Source: JACCTH01 sp035281645 (GTDB lineage Bacteria > Actinomycetota > Acidimicrobiia > Spongiisociales > ZC4RG35). Taken from it: a DNA stretch of 64,000 bases. Both the position numbers and the translations under genes were made by a program. Positions 15,571-24,510 of this stretch are shown here, piece after piece (position 1 is the stretch's first letter; every line of letters begins with the position of its first letter). The notes under the pieces were generated by a model. That model did not search any database. It was not told the DNA's origin and saw nothing but the letters and a program-made list of their open reading frames with translations. Where the stretch lies: positions 1 to 64,000 of the forward strand of contig DATEDN010000145.1 of the NCBI GenBank assembly GCA_035281645.1. Reading direction: 5' to 3'.

Positions 15571-17169
15571 GTGCTGGTAGCCCGCGACGTCCGCCTCGAG
15601 GTTGGGACCCGGCTCCTCGTGGAGGGGGCCTCCTTCAGCCTGCAGCCAGGAGACAAGGTGGGCCTGGTGGGCCGCAACGGGGCCGGCAAGACCACGCTGT
15701 TGCGGACCCTGGCCGGTTATCACCAACCGACCTCCGGTTCCGTACTCCGTTCGGGGAATCTCGGCTACTTCTCCCAGGAGGCTGTGCTGCCGGATCTCGA
15801 GCGACCGGATGTGACTGCCTTCGAACGCATCCTCTCGGCCCGCCAAATCGGTGTGCTTCTACGTCGCATCGAGGAGACCAGAAAGAAGATGGAACGGCTG
15901 GACGGCGAGGCCCGTGATGAGGCCATACGGCGTCATGCTCGGCTCCAAGACGAATTCGATACCAAAGGTGGGTACGTGGCGGAGGCAGAAGCCAAGCAAG
16001 TGGCCGCCAACTTGGGCATCGGCATGGCCGAACTCGAACAGGGTGTGGCGACCATGTCGGGAGGGCAACGTCGACGGGTGGAACTGGCTCGCATCCTTTT
16101 CGCCGAAACCCAGACGCTGCTGCTCGACGAGCCCACGAACCACCTTGACCTCGATGCCAAGGCGTGGCTGGTGGAATACCTTTCGGCTTACCGGGGCGGG
16201 ATGCTCCTCGTGAGCCACGATCTGCCGCTCCTCGACACCGCCATTACTTCGGTGCTCGATCTCGATCACGCCCGTCTTGAGGCATATCGGGGGAATTACT
16301 CGAGCTTTGTGGTCGAGCGAAAGAAGCGGCGCCAACAACGAGAGCGAGAACGGCGCCACCAGGACGAAGCGATCGAGCGCCTGGAAGCGAATATTCGTCG
16401 ATTCAAGGGCACCACCGAGAAGATGGCCAAGACCGCTCGTGCTTGGGAGACGCGAGTCGAGCGAATGAAAGCGGAGCTGGTCGAGGTCCATAAGGGCGGC
16501 AAGAAAGTTGCAGTCCGGTTTCCCCAACCAGATCCCTCGGGGGTGATTCCGCTATCCGCCACCAATCTGGCGAAGTCCTTCGGCGACAACCTGGTTTTTC
16601 TCGATGTCGAGGTAACAGTCGAGCGCGGCGAACGTCTCATCATCATCGGCCTCAACGGTGCTGGGAAAACGACCCTGCTCCGAATTTTGGCCGGGGTGGA
16701 AACTCCTGATTTGGGCGAGGTCAAACTCGGGCACAACGCGAGCCTCGGCTATTACGCGCAAGAACACGAGCAGATCCGCCCCGGGGTAACGGTCCTCGAC
16801 CACGTGAGGTCGGTTTCCGATCAAACCGATCTCGTGTTGCGTACCCTCCTCGGCCACTTCTTGCTGGCCGACAAGATCGACCAGGACGCCTCGACCTTGT
16901 CGGGGGGAGAGAAGACAAAGCTTGCCCTGGCCATGGTCGTCCTAGCTCGCCCAAATGTGCTGCTTCTCGACGAGCCCACGAACAATCTCGATCCTCAGGC
17001 GAAGGAGGCTCTGCTCACAGCCCTAGATCGCTACGAGGGAACGATCATCCTCGTCAGCCATGACACCGACTTCGTCGCTTCGCTCGGACCGGAACGCGCC
17101 ATCCTGATGCCGGAAGGGAAGAGCCACTACTTCGACGACTCCCTCCTCGACTTGGTCGCCCTCGCCTAG
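15571..17169 (+). CDS. ABC-F family ATP-binding protein
   Basis: A soluble protein with two ABC ATPase domains and no membrane segment, 532 residues. First domain: Walker A GRNGAGKTTLL, signature MSGGQRRRVELAR, Walker B LLLDEPTNHLDLD. Second domain: GLNGAGKTTLL, LSGGEKTKLALAM, LLLDEPTNNLDP. The charged helical linker between them (about residues 235-310) is the ribosome-contacting P-site motif region of ABC-F translation factors. EttA/Uup-like general translation factor or antibiotic-protection factor cannot be told apart. Start GTG 15571. Confidence 0.93.
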   Translation: MLVARDVRLEVGTRLLVEGASFSLQPGDKVGLVGRNGAGKTTLLRTLAGYHQPTSGSVLRSGNLGYFSQEAVLPDLERPDVTAFERILSARQIGVLLRRIEETRKKMERLDGEARDEAIRRHARLQDEFDTKGGYVAEAEAKQVAANLGIGMAELEQGVATMSGGQRRRVELARILFAETQTLLLDEPTNHLDLDAKAWLVEYLSAYRGGMLLVSHDLPLLDTAITSVLDLDHARLEAYRGNYSSFVVERKKRRQQRERERRHQDEAIERLEANIRRFKGTTEKMAKTARAWETRVERMKAELVEVHKGGKKVAVRFPQPDPSGVIPLSATNLAKSFGDNLVFLDVEVTVERGERLIIIGLNGAGKTTLLRILAGVETPDLGEVKLGHNASLGYYAQEHEQIRPGVTVLDHVRSVSDQTDLVLRTLLGHFLLADKIDQDASTLSGGEKTKLALAMVVLARPNVLLLDEPTNNLDPQAKEALLTALDRYEGTIILVSHDTDFVASLGPERAILMPEGKSHYFDDSLLDLVALA

Positions 17170-17174
17170 AACGA

Positions 17175-17221
17175 AACCTAATGCTATAGGCCGCGGTTAC
17201 CGCCCCCTATAGCATTAGGTT
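17175..17221. terminator. Long bidirectional hairpin between convergent genes
   Basis: Perfect 16-base-pair stem, arms 17175-17190 (AACCTAATGCTATAGG) and 17206-17221, loop of 15 GC-rich bases. It lies 5 bases after the ABC-F stop and 10 bases before the end of the convergent CBS gene. The AT-rich stem is unlike the surroundings. It most likely terminates transcription in both directions. Confidence 0.75.
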
Positions 17222-17231
17222 CGCGGGGCTT

Positions 17232-17654
17232 CTAGTTGTTGGACGGGGCCTTGCTGATGTCGGCCAGGGCCGAGGATGGGTCCTTCTCGATTGCCAGGTC
17301 GCCGAGGGAAACGATGCCCACCAGATTGTCACCGTCGACTACCGGGAGGCGGCGGATGTTGTACTGGCGCATGGTCGAAACCGCCTCTTCCACCGGCTGG
17401 TCCGGCGCGAGGGTGATCGGGTCGTGATTGCAGACCTCCTCTACCGTCGCCGAGCTGGGATCGAGACCCTCGGCCAGACCTCGCACCACCAGATCACGAT
17501 CGGTTACGAGACCGCAAAGGGTCCCATCGTTTCGCATGACCAATACGTCGCCAATTTCTTGATCTCGCATCATCTGGGCTGCTTCGTTGAGCGTGGCCGT
17601 GGTCATGACCCCGTAGGGATTCTTGGTCATCACTTGAGCGATCTGCTGTCCCAT
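17232..17654 (-). CDS. Two-CBS-domain protein
   Basis: A 140-residue protein made of two CBS motifs (about 8-63 and 75-130), recognised by MTKNPYGVMTTATLNEAAQMM, LVTDRDLVVRGLAEG, the second-repeat RRLPVVDGDNLVGIVSLGDL. Such stand-alone Bateman modules bind adenine nucleotides and sense energy state or stress. The target is unknown. The upstream gene on the same strand begins 11 bases away, so the two are likely co-transcribed. Confidence 0.92.
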   Translation of the reverse strand: MGQQIAQVMTKNPYGVMTTATLNEAAQMMRDQEIGDVLVMRNDGTLCGLVTDRDLVVRGLAEGLDPSSATVEEVCNHDPITLAPDQPVEEAVSTMRQYNIRRLPVVDGDNLVGIVSLGDLAIEKDPSSALADISKAPSNN

Positions 17655-17664
17655 AACTTCTCCT

Positions 17665-17997
17665 TCACGAACGGGAGTCGACGGCCTTCTTCAATTCGGC
17701 CTTGCTCATCTTGGATCGACCCTTGATGTTCTTGTCCTTGGCTTCCTCATATAGCTGATCGCGGGTTCGGCCTCCCGGGCCTGTGTGGGAGCGCTGGCCC
17801 CCCCGGCGGCTAGGCGACATGTCCTCTCGTGAAAGTCGAGATGACTCTCTGGCCTCGCCCTCCTGCGCCCGGGTCTTGTTCACCGTTCGGGCAGCTATTT
17901 CTTCCGCCTTGCCCTTGGACTCTCCCCGATCGAGGAGCCCTTCTTTGATGTGCTCGTACTGCCGTTCCCGCTTCTTGCTCCAAGCTTGTTGCGGCAT
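17665..17997 (-). CDS. Small basic protein with Rho-N-like C-terminus
   Basis: A 110-residue, very charged protein. The N-terminus (SKKRERQYEHIKEGLLDRGE) matches a widespread family often labelled plasmid stabilisation protein; the C-terminus (MSKAELKKAVDSR) resembles the helix pair of the Rho N-terminal / SAP-like fold. It is probably a nucleic-acid-binding or stress-linked protein; the plasmid label is not evidence of a plasmid. The start at 17997 is chosen for its GGAGGTAAGGAGAG-type ribosome site. It lies upstream of the CBS gene. Confidence 0.75.
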   Translation of the reverse strand: MPQQAWSKKRERQYEHIKEGLLDRGESKGKAEEIAARTVNKTRAQEGEARESSRLSREDMSPSRRGGQRSHTGPGGRTRDQLYEEAKDKNIKGRSKMSKAELKKAVDSRS

Positions 17998-18091
17998 AAC
18001 TCTCTCCTTACCTCCGTTCCCGGGAGATACCCGCCCAGGATTGCCACCAAACCGGGGAAGGGGTGGGCTGAGAAAGGTACCTTCGGGCCCG

Positions 18092-18772
18092 ATGACCGAT
18101 ACCAAATCGCTCGTCGAATTCGTCCAATCCCAGCTGAGCGCTCTGGCCGACCCCGCCCGGGCCGCGCCGATGGCGGCCTATATGAAGACCGAGATGGCCT
18201 TCTACGGCGTTCCCAAGCCCGAGCGGGTTCCGATCGGCCGGGAGCTCAAGAGGCGCTTTGCCCCGGCGAATGCCAGCCAGTATCGGGAGAACGTCCTCAC
18301 GTTGTGGAACCTGCCCCACCGGGAGGAGAAGTACCTGGCGATCGGTTACGCCCGCCAGTTTTCGGCTTTTATTGAATTCGCTCAGATCGATCTCTACGAG
18401 CGGCTGATCATCGAAGGCGCCTGGTGGGACTTGGTCGATGAAATTGCCAGCCCGATCGTCAGCAGGGTGGTTCTCAACCATCGATGGCAGATGCGGCCGG
18501 TGCTCGAGGGTTGGATCGAGAGTCCGGTGATGTGGCTGCGGCGGTCGGCAATCATCTGCCACAACGGACACAAGGAAGCCACCGACTGGGACCAGCTCTC
18601 AGACTTCTGCCTCCGGCGGGCTAGTGAGACCGAGTTCTTCATCCGCAAGGCAATCGGTTGGGCGCTCCGCGAATACGCCCGGGCCAATCCCGACGCCGTG
18701 CGCACGTTCCTTCGGGTCCACGGGAAAAAGCTGTCGGGCCTTTCCTATCGGGAAGCAGCCAAGCATCTCTGA
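18092..18772 (+). CDS. DNA alkylation repair enzyme, AlkD-like
   Basis: HEAT-like repeat DNA glycosylase family that removes bulky or cationic alkylated bases. The 226-residue length is typical, as are the motifs FYGVPKPERVPIGRELKRR near residue 35, WWDLVDEIAS near 110 and FIRKAIGWALREYA near 190. Trp and Asp residues in the second of these correspond to the AlkD catalytic cleft. ATG 18092 is the first sensible start; a second base-excision glycosylase (AlkA-like) lies at 49808. Confidence 0.88.
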   Translation: MTDTKSLVEFVQSQLSALADPARAAPMAAYMKTEMAFYGVPKPERVPIGRELKRRFAPANASQYRENVLTLWNLPHREEKYLAIGYARQFSAFIEFAQIDLYERLIIEGAWWDLVDEIASPIVSRVVLNHRWQMRPVLEGWIESPVMWLRRSAIICHNGHKEATDWDQLSDFCLRRASETEFFIRKAIGWALREYARANPDAVRTFLRVHGKKLSGLSYREAAKHL

Positions 18773-18856
18773 TCGACGAAATCGGTTATCGGGAACCCCA
18801 CAGGTGCCGACCGGCGTCGTAAAATTCGAACCAGGAGCAATTACGGGCAGGAGGGC

Positions 18857-19252
18857 ATGGATCACTCACCGGTGACGCCGACGATCAGATTCGTCGACCT
18901 CGATGAGGCGGTTGGCTTCTATCGCGACCGCCTCGGGTTCAAAGTCGAACGGGGCGATGTCCAGCAGGGCAATATCGCCATCTCGTTCGAGGGCCTCGAG
19001 ATCATGCTCGAGGGAACCCGCGACTTCTACGGCGAGACCTACAACACCGCCATCAAGAATCGCATCGGTCAGCAATCGCCGAACGCCCTCTACATCGAGA
19101 CCGACGACGTGGATGGCCTCTATCGCCAGTATCAGGCGGAGAACCTCCGCATCATCGATCCGGTTGCCGACCGCCCCTGGGGCCAGCGGGAGTTCACAGT
19201 CGAAGACCACCTCGGCAACTGGCTTACCTTCTGGCAGTTGCTTCCCGACTAG
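18857..19252 (+). CDS. VOC (glyoxalase/bleomycin resistance) family protein
   Basis: A 131-residue single-module pair of beta-alpha-beta-beta-beta units: FVDLDEAVGFYRDRLGFKVER at the N-terminus, and a typical second half ending REFTVEDHLGNWLTFWQ. The metal-ligand Glu near the C-terminus of each half is not fully clear. The substrate is unknown. It lies 52 bases upstream of the homogentisate dioxygenase-like gene, but no functional link is shown. Confidence 0.85.
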   Translation: MDHSPVTPTIRFVDLDEAVGFYRDRLGFKVERGDVQQGNIAISFEGLEIMLEGTRDFYGETYNTAIKNRIGQQSPNALYIETDDVDGLYRQYQAENLRIIDPVADRPWGQREFTVEDHLGNWLTFWQLLPD

Positions 19253-19304
19253 CAACGCCCCCCAGCCCCGTTTCTTCCGCGTCTCCCCAGATAAGGTGGC
19301 GTGG

Positions 19305-20492
19305 ATGTCTGTATATCTCCGCCTCGGCGAGGTTCCCCCGAAACGTCACACCCAGATGTGGCGCCAGGACCGACTCCTCACCGAGCAAGTGATGGGCATG
19401 GAAGGGTTCTCGGGGAACTATTCAATCCTCTACCACCTGCAAACGCCGTGCCGGGTGATGGCGCTGGGAGGCTTTTCCCCGATACCGAAGGAAGAGTGGG
19501 TCCCCGACCAGCACCAGCACATGCTCTTCTCCACCGGCGAGCTTCCTGCCAGTGGCGACCTGGTCAGCGGACGGCAGCTACTGATGTGGAACAACGAAGT
19601 CGAGATCTGGTTCTGCCGGCCGGCGCTTGCTCAGGACGGTTACTACCGGAATGGCGAGGGTGACGAGGTGATCTTCGTGCATGAGGGGGGAGGGGTAGCG
19701 GAGACGATTTTCGGGCGGCTGCCCTACCGACAGGGCGACTACCTCGTCATCCCCCGGGGGACCACGTACCGGCTGGTGCCGGAGGGCGATCAGAAGTATC
19801 TGATCTTCGTCTCCCCGGGCCAGATCGAGATCCCGCGCCGTTACCGGAACGAATACGGGAACCTGCTGGAGCACGCTCCCTACTACCACCGCGACCTGCA
19901 CGGACCGGCCGAGCTGATGACGCACGAGGAGCAGGGCGAGTTCACCGTGACCGTGAGGGTGCGGGGAGGCCTGCAGCGGTACGTCCTCGACTATCACCCC
20001 TTCAACGTGGTCGGTTGGGATGGCTTCGTATATCCGTGGACGTTCAACGTGGCGGATTTCGAACCCAAATCGGGCCGTCTCCATCAGCCGCCACCAGCTC
20101 ATCAGACCTTCGAGGGACCGGGCTTTGTCATCTGTTCTTTCTGCCCGCGCCGTCTCGAATGGGATCCGGAGGCGGTCCCCATTCCCTACAACCACTCCAA
20201 CCTGCAGTCAGACGAGATGATTTATTACGTGTCAGGCAACTTCGAGAGCCGTAAGGGCATCGAGGTCGGTTCGATCACGCTCCACCCCTACGGGATACCC
20301 CACGGACCGCAGCCCGGTCTGGCCGAGAAAGCACTCGGCGCCTCCAGCACCCAAGAGCTGGCGGTCATGTGCGACACCTTCCGGCCGCTCCGACTCGGAC
20401 GCTTCGCCAAGACGATCGCCAACCTCGACTACATGTTCAGCTGGTACGAATCTGCCGACTCGACGCCTCCCGAACCCGGGACCATCGCCTGA
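19305..20492 (+). CDS. hmgA: Homogentisate 1,2-dioxygenase-like bicupin
   Basis: The 395-residue protein resembles the ring-opening iron enzyme of tyrosine catabolism (homogentisate to maleylacetoacetate). It is shorter than the classical 430-450 residue enzymes. The C-terminal cupin holds the likely iron ligands: His and an acidic residue in YNHSNLQSDEM, and His in LHPYGIPHGP. In classical enzymes the first His and the Glu are six positions apart; here the Glu is seven away and an Asp is six away. No other homogentisate pathway genes are nearby, so the substrate is not certain. Start ATG 19305. Confidence 0.78.
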   Translation: MSVYLRLGEVPPKRHTQMWRQDRLLTEQVMGMEGFSGNYSILYHLQTPCRVMALGGFSPIPKEEWVPDQHQHMLFSTGELPASGDLVSGRQLLMWNNEVEIWFCRPALAQDGYYRNGEGDEVIFVHEGGGVAETIFGRLPYRQGDYLVIPRGTTYRLVPEGDQKYLIFVSPGQIEIPRRYRNEYGNLLEHAPYYHRDLHGPAELMTHEEQGEFTVTVRVRGGLQRYVLDYHPFNVVGWDGFVYPWTFNVADFEPKSGRLHQPPPAHQTFEGPGFVICSFCPRRLEWDPEAVPIPYNHSNLQSDEMIYYVSGNFESRKGIEVGSITLHPYGIPHGPQPGLAEKALGASSTQELAVMCDTFRPLRLGRFAKTIANLDYMFSWYESADSTPPEPGTIA

Positions 20493-20500
20493 ACCACAGA

Positions 20501-21529
20501 ATGAACCAGATGCAATTGGGAATGATCGGTCTCGGGCGGATGGGAGCCAACCTGGTTCGGCGGCTGATCGGGGGCGGGCACGACTGCGTGGTCTTCGACG
20601 TCAATCCCGAACCCGTGGCCGAATTAGTGGGCGAGGGGGCGGTGGGAGCCGACTCGCTGGCTCACTTCGTCGCCCAACTCCGACCCCCGCGAACGGTGTG
20701 GATCATGATCCCAGCCGCCTTCGTCGACTCCACGCTCGAGGAGCTCGCCGTCCTGCTGGATCCCGGCGATGTCGTCATCGACGGCGGGAACAGCTTTTTC
20801 GAAGACGACATTGCCCGCCAAAAACGTCTGGCGGAGCGAGAGATCGTGTATCTCGACATCGGAACCAGCGGTGGGGTTTACGGGCTCGAGCGCGGTTTTT
20901 GCCTGATGATCGGGGGGGATACCGAGACCGTTCGCCGGCTCGAGCCCATCTGGAAGACCCTGGCCCCCGGAATCGAGGCGGCTGGCCGCACCCCGGGGAA
21001 ACAGGGTGAACCCGGACCGGGGGAGATGGGCTATCTCCACTGCGGGCCCACGGGCGCGGGACATTTCGTCAAGATGGTTCACAACGGGGTTGAGTACGGG
21101 ATCATGGCTGCATACGCCGAAGGTCTGGCGATTCTCGAGCGAGCCGACCTCGGGTCGGCAAACCGTCGTCAAGACGCCGAAACCGCGCCCCTCCGCCATG
21201 CCTGGAGGTACCAGTACGAGATGGACCTGGCCGCCATCTCCGAGGTATGGAGGCGGGGGAGCGTCGTCACCTCGTGGCTTCTCGACCTCACCACCCAGGC
21301 TCTAGCCGCTGACCCAGATCTTTCCGACTTCGCCGGGCACGTTTCCGACTCCGGCGAAGGGCGGTGGACGGTCCAGGCCGCGGTAGACCTGGGCGTGCCC
21401 GCCACCGTGATCGCCGCCGCCCTGCATCAACGCTTCGCCTCCCGTGACGAGGGTGACTTCGCCGACCGGGCCCTCTCGGCCATGCGCAAGCAGTTCGGGG
21501 GCCACGTTGAGGTTCCCGCAGGTGGCTGA
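20501..21529 (+). CDS. gnd: 6-phosphogluconate dehydrogenase (decarboxylating)
   Basis: Oxidises 6-phosphogluconate to ribulose 5-phosphate and CO2. Rossmann motif GLGRMGANLVRRL at the N-terminus; substrate and catalytic segments DIGTSGGVYGLERGFCLMIGG and HCGPTGAGHFVKMVHNGVEYG near residues 125 and 185. The 342-residue length is the short (GntZ/YqeC) type, which often prefers NAD+. Start ATG 20501 (or 20510). Its end overlaps zwf, and both belong to the same pathway. Confidence 0.93.
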   Translation: MNQMQLGMIGLGRMGANLVRRLIGGGHDCVVFDVNPEPVAELVGEGAVGADSLAHFVAQLRPPRTVWIMIPAAFVDSTLEELAVLLDPGDVVIDGGNSFFEDDIARQKRLAEREIVYLDIGTSGGVYGLERGFCLMIGGDTETVRRLEPIWKTLAPGIEAAGRTPGKQGEPGPGEMGYLHCGPTGAGHFVKMVHNGVEYGIMAAYAEGLAILERADLGSANRRQDAETAPLRHAWRYQYEMDLAAISEVWRRGSVVTSWLLDLTTQALAADPDLSDFAGHVSDSGEGRWTVQAAVDLGVPATVIAAALHQRFASRDEGDFADRALSAMRKQFGGHVEVPAGG

Positions 21530-22910
21530 AGCCGATGCCCTCCTCCTCTTCGGCATCTCCGGAGATCTCGCCAAGAAGAAGCTTTTTCCGGCCCTCTACG
21601 ACCTGCAGGCTTCCGGGCACCTCAAGATCCCGGTGGTGGGGGTGGCGGCCACGGATTGGACCGACGAGGATCTCCGGCGGCGGGCTCGAGAGTCGCTCGA
21701 AAGTGCGGCGAAGAAAATCGACGAGGAGGTCCTGGCCGATCTCTGCAATCGGCTCCACTACGTGGCGGGCCAGTACGAGGATCCGGACATCTATGAGCGG
21801 GTGGCGGAATGCGTCGGCAAGACCGAGATGCCCGTGTCGTACCTGGCGATCCCCCCTGCTCTTTTTCCTACCGTCGTCCACGGCCTGACGTCGGTCGGAC
21901 TCAACCGGGGTCGTGTGGTGGTCGAGAAGCCTTTCGGCCGCGATCGGGCCTCCGCCCACGCTCTCAACCTTCTCCTCCACGAGTCCTATGACGAGAAATC
22001 CATCTTTCGGATCGACCACTTCCTCGGCAAGGAGCCGGTGCTCAACCTCCTCGTGTTTCGCTTCGCCAATGCTCTCTTGGAGCCGGTTTGGAATCGCCAT
22101 TACATCGACAACGTGCAAATCACCCTGGCTGAATCATTCGGCGTCGACGGCCGGGGATCTTTCTACGACGGGGTCGGAGCCTTGAGAGACGTCGTCCAGA
22201 ATCATCTACTGCAAGTAGTGAGCCTGCTGGCGATGGAACCTCCTATATCCGACAAGGCCGACGCCCTTCGGGACGAGACCGTCAAGGTCCTCAAGACAGT
22301 CACTACCTTTCGTCCCGATCAGATCATTCGCGGTCAGTACCGGGGTTATCTGAACGAGCCCGGTGTGTCTCCCAACTCGACCACCGAAACCTTTGTCGCC
22401 CTCGAACTCGAAATCGACTCCTGGCGATGGGCAGGGGTGCCGTTTTACGTTCGGACGGGAAAAGGGCTGGCAACCACGTTGACCGAAGCTGTGGTCGAGT
22501 TCAAATCGCCACCTCACATGTTGTTCGCCGCTGACAATCGAGTTCCCCACGCCAACACCCTCCACTTCCGGATGCATCCCGACTACCTCATAGGGCTCAG
22601 CCTTCAGGCCAAACGGCCGGGTGAAAAACTCGTGTCCCATGGTGTCGATCTCGATGTGCAGACCGAGCGGGAGATCGGAATCGAAGGTCCCGAGGCATAT
22701 GAGCGTTTGCTCGGGGACGCCTTGGCAGGGGATCAGCGTCTCTTTGCCCGGGAGGACTCGGTGGAGGAGGCATGGCGGATCGTCGAAGCGGCGATCGAGA
22801 GCCCCGGGCGACCCGAGGTCTACGACATTGGCTCTTGGGGGCCAACTGCGGCCACCTATCTCGTGGGACACAACCACCACTGGCACGCCGGAGAGAAGAT
22901 TTCCGACTGA
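21522..22910 (+). CDS. zwf: Glucose-6-phosphate 1-dehydrogenase
   Basis: First enzyme of the oxidative pentose phosphate pathway. N-terminal nucleotide motif LLLFGISGDLAKKKLFPALY; active-site segment RIDHFLGKE with the conserved Lys; substrate-contact EKPFGRD. The start is taken as GTG 21522, overlapping gnd by 8 bases and giving 462 residues. TTG 21507, five codons earlier with a G-rich stretch before it, is possible. The 3' end overlaps the phosphatase gene as TGATG. Confidence 0.95.
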   Translation: MAEADALLLFGISGDLAKKKLFPALYDLQASGHLKIPVVGVAATDWTDEDLRRRARESLESAAKKIDEEVLADLCNRLHYVAGQYEDPDIYERVAECVGKTEMPVSYLAIPPALFPTVVHGLTSVGLNRGRVVVEKPFGRDRASAHALNLLLHESYDEKSIFRIDHFLGKEPVLNLLVFRFANALLEPVWNRHYIDNVQITLAESFGVDGRGSFYDGVGALRDVVQNHLLQVVSLLAMEPPISDKADALRDETVKVLKTVTTFRPDQIIRGQYRGYLNEPGVSPNSTTETFVALELEIDSWRWAGVPFYVRTGKGLATTLTEAVVEFKSPPHMLFAADNRVPHANTLHFRMHPDYLIGLSLQAKRPGEKLVSHGVDLDVQTEREIGIEGPEAYERLLGDALAGDQRLFAREDSVEEAWRIVEAAIESPGRPEVYDIGSWGPTAATYLVGHNHHWHAGEKISD

Positions 22911-23485
22911 TGACGAGAGTGGTCTTGGTCCGGCATGGGGAGACGGAATGGACGATGAACCATCGCCACACCGGACGATCAGACATCCCCCTCACGGACG
23001 TGGGGCGGGAACAGGCTCGATTGCTCGGTCGACGGCTGTCAGACTTCGATTTCGAGCTGGTCCTGACTTCGCCCGCCTTGCGGACCCATGAAACTGCCAG
23101 CATCGCTGGCCTCGGTTCGTCGGCCGTCGCCGATCCCGATCTCTGGGAATGGGACTATGGGAAATACGAGGGTACGCGCACGGCCGATATTCGCCAGGAG
23201 ATCGAGGGTTGGTCGGTTTGGACCCACGAGATCGTCGGCGGAGAGAGCCTCGAACACGTCGGCGAGAGATGTGACCGAGTGGTAACGCGCACGAGACGCG
23301 TGGAAGGCGATGTCGCCGTCTTCGGACATGCGCATGCCCTCCGGGTGCTGGCGGCGCGATGGCTTGGTCAGGGTCCGGTTTTTGGTGCCAACTTGGTCTT
23401 GTCGACCGCCTCGATATCAATTCTCGGTTTCGAACGTGAGATGCCGGCAATCCTCCTTTGGAACGAGGTCGCCCTCGAGAAATAG
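22910..23485 (+). CDS. Histidine phosphatase family protein (phosphoglycerate mutase-like)
   Basis: A 191-residue member of the branch-1 His phosphatase family. Catalytic RHGETEW at residue 8, SPALRTHETA around 60, and the second catalytic His in VFGHAHALRVLAARWLG near 150. Tight coupling to zwf suggests a sugar-phosphate phosphatase role in the same pathway, but this is inference. Start ATG 22910 shares bases with the zwf stop. Confidence 0.88.
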   Translation: MTRVVLVRHGETEWTMNHRHTGRSDIPLTDVGREQARLLGRRLSDFDFELVLTSPALRTHETASIAGLGSSAVADPDLWEWDYGKYEGTRTADIRQEIEGWSVWTHEIVGGESLEHVGERCDRVVTRTRRVEGDVAVFGHAHALRVLAARWLGQGPVFGANLVLSTASISILGFEREMPAILLWNEVALEK

Positions 23486-23499
23486 GCTTGCCGGGTCGG

Positions 23500-24510
23500 C
23501 TAATTGACCTGCCAGGTGCCGGCCGAGGAGATCAGTTGCGCAAGATCGCCCGGTCCCCGCCTGCCCTGGGCGTCGGCGAGCTGTTGGCTCATTACCGTCT
23601 CATACGTGGGACGGCGGACGCTGCGGAAGATTCCGAGCGGCGTCGGTCCGTAGGGGCCATGCGACAGCCGGGAGAGGGCGAAGGCGATCGTCGGATCGGA
23701 TCGGTGCTGATCGTGGACCAGGATCCGGCTGGAATCGACGGCCGCCGTGTCCACGATCTGGGCGCGACCATCGTCAAAGATCACCGCTCGATCACCGGTG
23801 GGGCCGAAGGTGATGGGCTTCCCATGGACGAGATCGATGCGGTTGATGGCCCTCTCATCCTTGCCGGTCAAGGCGAGAAAGGCTTTGTCGTTGAAGACGT
23901 TGCAGTTTTGGTAGATCTCGATGAAGGCGGTGCCTTGATGCTCATGGGCTGCCTTCAGGATCTCGGTGGTGTGGGTCCGGTCCATATCGATAGTGCGAGC
24001 GACAAATGAGGCCTCCGCCCCAAGGGCCAGGCTGACCGGGTTGAACGGGTAATCGACCGATCCCATCGGAGTCGACTTGGTTTGCTTCCCGACCTCTGAG
24101 GTCGGTGAGTATTGGCCCTTCGTCAACCCGTAGATCTGGTTATTGAAGAGCAAGATCTTGAGGTTGAAGTTGCGGCGAAGGGCGTGGATCAGGTGGTTTC
24201 CGCCAATAGAGAGGGCGTCGCCGTCCCCGGTCACCACCCAGACCGAGAGATCCGGCCGGGTGGCGGCGATGCCGGAGGCGATAGCGGGAGCGCGGCCATG
24301 GATCGAGTGCATCCCGTAAGTGTTCATGTAATAGGGAAAGCGCGACGAACAGCCAATTCCGGATACGAAGACGATTTTCTCCCTGGGTACTCCCATCCCG
24401 GCCATGAAGCCCTGCACCGCCGCCAGGATCGTGTAGTCGCCACAGCCCGGGCACCAGCGCACCTCCTGATCGGTCTGGAAGTCAGCTCTTGTGTAAGTGG
24501 GGGTAGTCAT
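23500..24510 (-). CDS. korB: 2-oxoacid:ferredoxin oxidoreductase, beta subunit
   Basis: Thiamine-pyrophosphate subunit that oxidatively decarboxylates a 2-oxoacid (2-oxoglutarate is likeliest) and reduces ferredoxin. CPGCGDYTIL at about residue 21 and GIGCSSRFPYYMNTYG near 55 supply cluster cysteines; GDGDALSIGGNHLIHALRRN near 100 is the TPP-Mg motif. The 336-residue length and two-gene layout match actinobacterial KorAB. Start ATG 24510 overlaps the korA stop by 4 bases. Confidence 0.95.
   Translation of the reverse strand: MTTPTYTRADFQTDQEVRWCPGCGDYTILAAVQGFMAGMGVPREKIVFVSGIGCSSRFPYYMNTYGMHSIHGRAPAIASGIAATRPDLSVWVVTGDGDALSIGGNHLIHALRRNFNLKILLFNNQIYGLTKGQYSPTSEVGKQTKSTPMGSVDYPFNPVSLALGAEASFVARTIDMDRTHTTEILKAAHEHQGTAFIEIYQNCNVFNDKAFLALTGKDERAINRIDLVHGKPITFGPTGDRAVIFDDGRAQIVDTAAVDSSRILVHDQHRSDPTIAFALSRLSHGPYGPTPLGIFRSVRRPTYETVMSQQLADAQGRRGPGDLAQLISSAGTWQVN

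Noticed and set aside
17665..17997. Plasmid or toxin-antitoxin locus, from the usual plasmid-stabilisation label of this family
   Set aside because: The family is widespread on chromosomes, the neighbours are chromosomal, and there is no toxin gene, replicase or partition gene.
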